Positions 57,318-64,000 of a stretch of DNA of 64,000 nt are shown in pieces. Under the pieces are notes generated by a model. It was not told where the DNA came from. It made no database searches and was given only the letters and a program-made list of their open reading frames with translations. Location of the stretch: assembly GCF_933775445.1 (NCBI RefSeq), contig NC_065878.1, positions 12,721,395 through 12,785,394 of the forward strand. Direction: 5' to 3'. The position numbers and the translations under genes are program-made. The DNA comes from Argentina anserina. Taxonomy: Eukaryota > Streptophyta > Magnoliopsida > Rosales > Rosaceae. The number at the start of each line of letters is the position of its first letter. The first letter of the stretch is position 1.

Positions 57318-58066
57318 TGTAGACACATGAAATTTAATGAAGTAAATTATCTTCGTTAAATAATTAAATCGACCAAGAGCCCGACAAAATTGCACACGTG
57401 GCTAAAAGTCAACAAAGTTGGTGACGATCCGAATAAAACTCGTGTCAACACATAAACGGATGATCGTAATCGAAGCTACGTGATTCCGACGTAAATCGGA
57501 AAATTGAATGTCATTGACGATTCGAAATGGTAATCGGACATTAGATTAAATTAATAAATTTATTAACGGTTATAATTAAGTCAATTATTTTCTGTTTAAT
57601 TTAGTTATGAGATTAACTAATTTTAAATTAATCGGAAAATACATATTGATTTAATTATACAATTAAAGAATTTATTATTTTAGTGTCATTAAAATATTCT
57701 ACAAAATAGAAGGCTTGACACTATAAATACCCCCTTCAACATGAAAAGAAGGAGATTGGAGAAGAGGAGAGAAAATCACTTGGGCAAGATCACTCTCGAC
57801 AAATCCCGAAGTCTCTCTAGTCCACGAAGATCATCAAATCCACGAAGAATCGTCAAGCCACCAAATCGCTCGTTCTTCATCAAATCCAAATCTAAACTCA
57901 AGTCCACGAAGAATCATCAAGCGGCCAAATCGCTCGTTCTTCATCAAACTCAAGTCCACGAAGAATCATTAAGCGGCAAAATCGCTCGTTCTTCATCAAA
58001 TCTAAATCCAAATCAAACTCAAATTCTCAAGATCAAGTGCACGTCACCCTTGAGCCAAGTCCACGA
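57318..58066 (+). repeat. Left LTR of gypsy J, 3'-truncated
   Basis: Nearly identical to 61880-62697. It has a TATA box (ACTATAAATACCCCC, about 57719) and about three TCCACGAAGAATCATCAAGC units. Confidence 0.92.
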
Positions 58067-58074
58067 GAAGAAGC

Positions 58075-58341
58075 TTGATGCACAACAACACCTGGAATGC
58101 TACCAGGCTCAGATGTCACACGCCTTCAACAAAGGTGTTCGACCACGGTCATTTCAAGTTGATGATTTAGTTCTTGCTGCTCGAAGACCCATCATTATGA
58201 CGCACAAAACTGGCTCCAAATTTAAATCAAAGTGGGATGGTCCTTACGTCGTCAGAGAAGTATACACTAATGGAGCTTATAAAAGTATGTTTGAGAATCG
58301 GTGCCATTAACGGCAAGGTCTTGAAGAAGTACCATGTTTGA
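58075..58341 (+). pseudogene. Gypsy J integrase C-terminus
   Basis: It reads MSHAFNKGVRPRSFQVDDLV, then KTGSKFKSKWDGPYVVREVY and TNGAY. After a one-base shift IGAINGKVLKKYHV and a stop follow. This is the C-terminal end of a Tat/Ogre-like gypsy polyprotein. Everything upstream is missing. Confidence 0.88.
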
Positions 58342-59190
58342 AAACGTCAAAGTATGCTCCAAGTCTGCACGAGCCTAAACTACACAAGACAAGAAAAAAA
58401 ATGATCCAAGTTAGCACGAGCCTAAACTGCACAAGACACCAAGAAAAAAAAACAAAGTATGCTCCAAGTCTGCACGAGCCTAAACTGCATAAGACAAAAA
58501 CAAATCATTGAACTACGTGATGACTTGATTCCTTCTTTAGAAGGATACGTAGGCATCTTGAGAATAACAATCTTAAGTTCAGTCACATCAAAAAAATAAG
58601 GGTATGATTGAAAAAAAAATAAAAAAAAGATGAGATGAGCAAATCCTGATCATTCAAGTCAGCTGTCACATCCAGGTCAAACCCTTGAAGCTGCTCCGAC
58701 GTTCTTCAAAACTGGATCATAACTTCTTTGCCTATTCAATCTCTGTTGCAGTTAGTTTTGGAATCTCTCGGATTTGGCATTTTTTTCTTTTCTAAAATCA
58801 ACAAGTCATGCATCGTGAAGAAAAATGTCTGCATCTATCAAGTCCAACGTCTGCTCTAGAATCTGTTGTTCTTCCTTCAAGTTCTTAAGGGAATCAAGCA
58901 TAGACTGACGCTGATCAAAAGTATTTTGCCGAATTTCTTGGGTTATCATGATCAAGCGAAGCTCTACAAACATATGTACTTAGCACCTTGTCGCCTTACC
59001 TGGGCATTTGATAGCTGGCTACTTGAAGATTCACTGCGTAAGGCCATTGTAAGACGGGAATTCAACTGCCATAGAATGGAGCTTTAAAAGCGAATGACCT
59101 GGTAAAAGAGGGATATACGGTTAAGGTGGCGTCATCATGTTGCTCATCTTCAACATCGTCGATGATAGTGATCGTCCCGTCCTTGAAACT
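58342..59190 (+). other. Gypsy J post-pol region
   Basis: CCAAGTCTGCACGAGCCTAA phrases recur three times at 58358-58490. No further frame is recognisable. Confidence 0.7.
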
Positions 59191-59770
59191 CTTGAAAGCC
59201 GCCATGGTGAATATGATGCGTAAAGCCTAACACGCTTTTGTTGACTGTCGTCAAGTCTATGAAGTGAGAGCAGTCAAGCGATTAGGTCGTTTACGTTCTT
59301 CAAACTCTTAAAAGCCATCATGGTGAATATGATGCGTAAAGCTTAACACACTTTTGTTGACTGTCATCAAGTCTATGAAGTGAGAGCAGTCAAGCGATTA
59401 GGTCCTTTATGTTCTTCAAACTCTTGAAAGCCGCCATGGTGAATGTGATGCGTAAATCCTAACACGCTTTTGTTGACTGCCATCAAGTCTATGAAGTGAG
59501 AGGAGTCAAGCGATTAGGTCGTTTACGTTCTTCAAACTCTTGAAAGCCGTCATGGTGAATGTGATGCGTAAAGCCTAACACGCTTTTGTTGACTGCCATC
59601 AAGTCTATGAAGTGAGAGCAGTCAAGCGATTAGGTCGTTTACGTTCTTCAAACTCTTGAAAGCCGCCATGATGAATGTGATGCGTAAAGCCTAACACGCT
59701 TTTGTTGACTGCTGTCAAGTCTATGAAATGAGAGCAGTCAAGTGATTAGGTCGTTTACGTTCTTCAAATC
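59191..59770 (+). repeat. 116-bp tandem repeat, five copies
   Basis: Units start at about 59191, 59307, 59423, 59539 and 59655, each with CTTGAAAGCCGCCATGGTGA, AACACGCTTTTGTTGACTG and AGCGATTAGGTCGTTTACG. Confidence 0.93.
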
Positions 59771-60099
59771 CGTCAGAAATCAACGCGTTTCGAAAGAAGT
59801 CGAATGGCTGGATTGACCGCGACTCTCAAACTGTTGTCAAAATTCTGCAAAAAAATAAATGGTCAAAACCAGACCATGAGAAAAAAAAGGAGTCAAAATC
59901 AGACAAAATAAAAGGCATTAAAACAGGAGTTGAGCCGAGTGAAGCCGTTGGAGCCGATTAGAGCCGATTGGAGCCGTTTGAGCCGAGTGGAGCTTAGCCC
60001 GTAGCCCACATATATCATAGTGATTGATAATACCATTAAACAATGAAAATAACATATTACCATTCATCATTTCTCCTTTGTAGGAAACACCCATCATTG

Positions 60100-60400
60100 C
60101 CTACTAAAGTATTCCCTCCTTTCCATTCTACCTCTATTTCTTCCTCCGATCCTCCATCTTTTTCTTTTTATCTCACTCCCTCTCTCACCCCATTTAAATA
60201 TCATCCTCTTCTCCTTTTTATTCCATCCTTTCCATTCTACCTCTCTTTCTTCCTCCGGTCCTCCCTCTTTTTTTTCATCCCACTCACTCTCTCACCCCAT
60301 TTAAATATCATCCTCTTCTTCTTTTTATCTCACTCCCACTCTCACCCCATTTAAATATCATCCTCTTCTCCTTTTTATCCCACTGCCTCTCTAGATCTGT
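60100..60400 (+). repeat. Pyrimidine-rich tandem repeat
   Basis: Three copies of CACCCCATTTAAATATCATC + CTCTTCT, with TCTTCCTCCGATCCTCC spacers. Confidence 0.85.
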
Positions 60401-60432
60401 CCCACAGGTGTAGCTATTGTCTCCATGGTGTT

Positions 60433-60876
60433 GTGCTTCGGTATAAGCATAATGAGATTGGCTTATGGTATTGTCGCCAGAAGGGCTCCAAGCAGACGGT
60501 TAATGAGCACCGTACCCCTTTAATGGTTGCTGCCACATATGGTAGTATTGATGCCATAAAGGTGATTCTTTCTCTATCTGATGCTGATGTAAATCAGACC
60601 TGTGGTAATGATAGAAACATTGCTCTACACTGCGCTGCTTCAGGTGGTGCCAAGAATGTTGTTGATACTGTGAGGCTTCTTTTAGCTGTTGGTGCTGATC
60701 CTAATTGGACTGATGTGAATGGTCATCGTCCTGTTAACGTGATTGTTGTTACTCCTAGGCTCCATAATGTTCGATTAGCTCTTGAGGAACTCCTTATGAT
60801 TAACGGTTCTGTTGGTGAACAAATTCTCACCGTCTCCACAAGAGCTCTTTCTCCTCCTCCTTATTCTGCCGCTTAG
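60433..60876 (+). pseudogene. Captured ankyrin-repeat fragment of a CCCH zinc-finger gene (AtC3H30-like)
   Basis: The 147-codon open frame matches the N-terminal ankyrin part of plant ankyrin-CCCH zinc-finger proteins: EIGLWYCRQKGSKQ, RTPLMVAATYGSIDAIKVIL, DADVNQTCGND, ALHCAASGGAKNVVDTVRLL and GADPNWTDVNGHRPVNVIVV. Two ankyrin repeats are present. The tandem CCCH fingers that bind nucleic acid are missing, and the frame stops after a Ser/Pro linker. It sits between gypsy pol and the 3' LTR, so it is best read as a host fragment carried by the retrotransposon. It has no intron; family members are usually single-exon, so DNA and RNA capture cannot be told apart. Expression is not assured. Confidence 0.85.
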
Positions 60877-61879
60877 TCTTCGACGCCGTCAGCTACAGCG
60901 CCAGCTCTCTCTTCTGCTCCCTCTGCTACTCAGCCACTGTGGGCAGCCAGCCAGCCGTAATTGGTATGTGCTCCGGTACCGAGCTCCGGATCCTGAAAAT
61001 TTTGAAGTGTTTGAAGCCAGAAGTGTTTGAAGCAAAGGATCCTGAAGTGGAGTCCCATCTTGGAGATGTTGTAAGCCACTGCACTACTTCTTGTGAGAAG
61101 GATGAAGTTTCAGATAGTCCAACCAAGGAATGAATGTCAAGATGATGGAACTATGTCAACAAGCAACCTCCCATTTCTAATGTTGCTCATGATATCACTA
61201 CAACATATGAAGCTGAAACAAATACAGAGAAAAAGAATTCAGAAACAAGATCAAAATGATCAAATGGAAGAGGCACATAAAGTTGATACTAATTTGGCAA
61301 ACAATATTGTGGTTGTACATGAGGAAGAATGAAAGAGAATGCTACCTTTCTTTCTTCTGTGTGTTGAATCAGAAGATTGCAAGTGATTAAATAGGAGATT
61401 TCAACAAGCTTTATGTGATGGAAAATGGCCTGCTGCTCGCATTAACAATATGTTAATGAGTGGTCTTTGCCAGAAAAGAAGGATTTGTGCGGCTTGTTGT
61501 TTGGTGAGATGCTTGGTGCATTTGTTTATGCTCGGCCAAAATAGAAACAAAAAAAAAAGATGATGGGCATGTGATTTTGTTCATGGGCATCAATGATAAT
61601 AATGGGCATGTGATTTTGTTCATGGGTATTAATGATAACATTTGCCTCATTCTATGTACCATCATGAACAAGTGCATGGACGTTTTCGGTGGTGGATAGA
61701 AAGATTTTCAAAATTACATTCGTCTGACTAAAAATATATGGTGGAAAGATTGCGACAAAAAATCCGTGGAGCCTCGGAAAACAGCTCCACAAATTTTCCA
61801 AATCAAAGTGCATACTTCAAGCTACGTCTTCGGTACGTGATGACGATATACTTGCAGCACGACTTGAAGTGGGGGCATT
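60877..61879 (+). other. Gypsy J region between captured fragment and 3' LTR
   Basis: Ser/Pro-coding linker debris at 60877-60960, then sequence of unknown origin with short frames (for example 61093-61332). CATGGGCATGTGATTTTGTT is tandemly repeated at about 61566-61622. Confidence 0.6.
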
Positions 61880-62788
61880 TTTAGACACATGAAATTTAAT
61901 GAAGTAAATTATCTTCGTTAAATAATTAAATCAACCAAGAGCCCGACAAAATTGCATACATGGCCAAAAGTCAACAAAGTTGGTGCGGATCCGAATAAAA
62001 CTCGTGTTAACACAAACGGATTATCGTAATCGAAGCTACGTGATTCAGACGTAAATCGGAAAATTGAATGTCATTGACGATTCGAAATGGTAATCGGAAA
62101 TTTGATTAAATTAATAAATTTCTTAACGGTTATAATTAAGTCAATTATTTTATGTTTAATTTAGTTATGAGAATAACTAATTTTAAATTAATCGGAAAAT
62201 ACATATTGATTTAATTATACAATTAAAGAATTTATTATTTTAGTGTCATTAAAATATTCTACAAAATAGAAGGTTTGACACTATAAATACCCCCTTCAAC
62301 ATGAAGAGAAGGAGATTGGAGAAGAAGAGAGAAAATCACTTGAGCAAGATCACTCTCGACAAATCTCGAAGTCTCTGAAGTCCACGAAGATCATCAAATC
62401 CACGAAGAATCGTCAAGCCACCAAATCGCTCGTTCTTCATCAAATCCAAATCCAAACTCAAGTCCACGAAGAATCATCAAACGGCCAAATCACTCGTTCT
62501 TCATCAAATCCAAATTCAAACTTAAGTCCATGAAGAATTATCAAGCGGCCAAATCTCTCGTTCTTCATCAAACCCAAATTCAAACTCAAGTCCACGAAGA
62601 ATCATCAAGCGGCCAAATCGCTCGTTCTTCATCAAATCTAAATCCAAATCAAACTCAAATTCTCAAGATCAAGTGCACGTCACCCTTGAGCCAAGTCATA
62701 TACGGAGATAGAATCAGAGGAGTTCACAAAGATTGTAACCCCGCGCTTGATATTCCATAAATTACATTTATTTGTACACGTGTCTACA
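61880..62788 (+). repeat. Right LTR of gypsy J
   Basis: 909 bp. TGTAGAC has become TTTAGAC at the left end, while GTGTCTACA remains at the right end. Four 64-bp TCCACGAAGAATC units start at about 62393-62591, against about three in the left LTR. Confidence 0.92.
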
Positions 62789-64000
62789 TTCTCTTATTGG
62801 TTTTCAAATTATCGTTCTACAATTACCAAAAACAATATGTTAAATGCAATGTAACACATTACATACTACATGACACTACCTACATAATCCCACGGTTTTA
62901 ATTGTGGCATAAGTCAGGATTACACAATTTTTGTCTGGCGTAATGCACACTTATATGATATTTGATGTTGTTATTATACATCTTGAAATTCCCAGATGAT
63001 ATACACAGAGAGATGTTTGTACTAGATTGTTAAGGAACAATAATTAATCAACAACGTGCACCTAATATTTTAACTATAGTGGAAACCATAAAAGGTAAAA
63101 ACCACTACGGGACTTATAACGCAATCCACACGAAGAAATCAATCCACTATTGATTCAAATGAAATACAGTTGTTTCAAGTAGAGATGTTCAACACAATCT
63201 CATTACTAGCTAACTTGATTTATTCTGAATCTAACAATTAATATCAATTCCATGGAGTCATCTTTCTTTAGAACTCAATTTTCTGGTGCTTCTATCACAT
63301 ATAACAATCACACAAGTGAAGTATATAGTGATAATCAAGCATATAAAAATCAGAAATGTGTTTTTCAAAACATATATATTGTTTTCACAAAATAATACAC
63401 TTAGAGAGAAATATTTGTATATCAAAAAAATCCACACTATCAGATAAACATAAGGAGCAATTTATAGAGAAATGTTCCCCCTCAAATTGATCTGATTGAA
63501 TTAGAGATAAGGAAAGAAAAATCGGATTTGTTAATCAAAACAAATCACCATTAACCAAAAATCAATTAGTTAAAGTCAAAGATTATCTTTCTAAAAATAT
63601 GTCCAAATATATTTAGGAGGACTCACAATTTTCTTAAACATGTAGAACTGATCACGTCAACCAAATAGATATTTTTAGAGATATACCAAATCGCAACAAG
63701 AACAGTTGTTGCATAAATTATACAGATTATGCAGATCGGGCATAATTTGATCAGGAAACCCATCTTGGTCAAGCAGTCTTTGTTTCTTAATCAAACTAGG
63801 AGCAGGTTGTAATGAGTATCAAGACACCATCTACCTTCACATCTGTTTTGGTTCTCCATAATCTTTGACAACTTAGATCATCATCTATTGATTTTGATCA
63901 ACACTTTGCAAACTAGCATTGCAAAACTCCGAACGGCTCCGAGCCATGAGCGTTTGTTCTCGGCTTTATTTCAAACCGAAAATGCTTGTTGTAGCATATT
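62789..64000. other. Unassigned sequence to window end
   Basis: AT-rich, no long frames, no recognisable domains or element ends. Confidence 0.5.

Larger units (their letters stand above)
57318..62788 (+). mobile_element. Rearranged Ty3/gypsy element J (Tat-like) with captured host sequence
   Basis: The right LTR (61880-62788, 909 bp) ends GTGTCTACA and is preceded by a PPT (AAGTGGGGGCATT). The left LTR starts TGTAGACACATG at 57318 but stops at about 58066, where it is fused to the integrase C-terminus. The missing part would hold the LTR end, PBS, gag, protease, RT and most of integrase. The flanks ATTAC and TTCTC do not match, so the two LTRs may come from different insertions. Downstream of integrase lie tandem repeats and a host-gene fragment. 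Confidence 0.85.

Noticed and set aside
60970..60995. GGTACCGAGCTC next to CGGATCC resembles a cloning-vector polylinker.
   Set aside because: It has an extra C compared with the usual polylinker, and the sequence on both sides continues as ordinary plant-like DNA without vector sequence. It may be chance; raw-read inspection would settle it.

Overview
This is a 64-kb piece of nuclear DNA from a flowering plant. The introns, the plant-type P450 and B3 genes, and a dense mix of Ty1/copia and Ty3/gypsy LTR retrotransposons, TRIMs, hAT-type elements and a SINE all point that way. A dicot, perhaps a member of the Rosaceae, is my inference only, from the general look of the CYP704C1-like cluster and the Cassandra element.

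Host genes. Four intact five-exon cytochrome P450 genes of the CYP704 family lie head-to-tail on the + strand (21423-23522, 37198-39317, 40121-42710, 43178-45629). A dead last-exon relic of a fifth copy sits at 6026-6207. The array ends tail-to-tail against a single-exon B3-domain (DUF313 type) gene on the - strand (45893-47146). A decayed, truncated group-3 sulfate transporter (SULTR3-like) lies at 16243-17005 (-). The P450s share exact exon sizes (522, 285, 333/336, 201 and a variable last exon), so they are tandem duplicates. Genes 1 and 2 are 13.7 kb apart because a nested retrotransposon landed between them.

Layout. 1-3030: copia internal region joined to a TRIM and a second putative LTR. 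3828-4529: hAT-type element. 5138-5488: SINE. 6026-6207: P450 relic. 6780-9373: copia pol relic. 9566-16197: degenerate copia 'E' with perfect TSDs. 16243-17005: SULTR3 relic. 17761-18060: copia gag relic. 18834-20062: a captured 1.07-kb piece of E between a 78-bp direct duplication. 20522-21218: copia LTR with a Cassandra TRIM inside. 21423-23522: CYP704 gene 1. 23755-33489: copia 'A' carrying the LARD 'B' (25503-30726). 34659-35205: hAT-type element. 35900-36737: gypsy-type LTR fragment. 37198-45629: CYP704 genes 2-4. 45893-47146: B3 gene. 47545-51895: copia 'H' pieces interrupted by a 2.5-kb solo LTR. 52107-52891: LINE relic. 53161-53754: complete TRIM. 53974-54746: hAT-like element. 55400-56450: copia leader relic. 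57318-62788: rearranged gypsy element 'J' carrying a captured ankyrin fragment of a CCCH zinc-finger gene. 62789-64000: nothing recognised.

How it fits together. The P450s are probably membrane-bound oxidases of the CYP86 clan acting on fatty acyl chains, as known for other CYP704 members; the exact substrate is not visible here. Most of the rest is transposon history. Target-site duplications give the order of events: B is inside A, Cassandra is inside an older LTR, and a solo LTR is inside copia H. The most unusual items are one TRIM-type LTR serving both a TRIM and a copia coding region, the captured retrotransposon segment with a 78-bp target duplication, and the host-gene fragment inside gypsy element J. 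I found no wholly new biological system.
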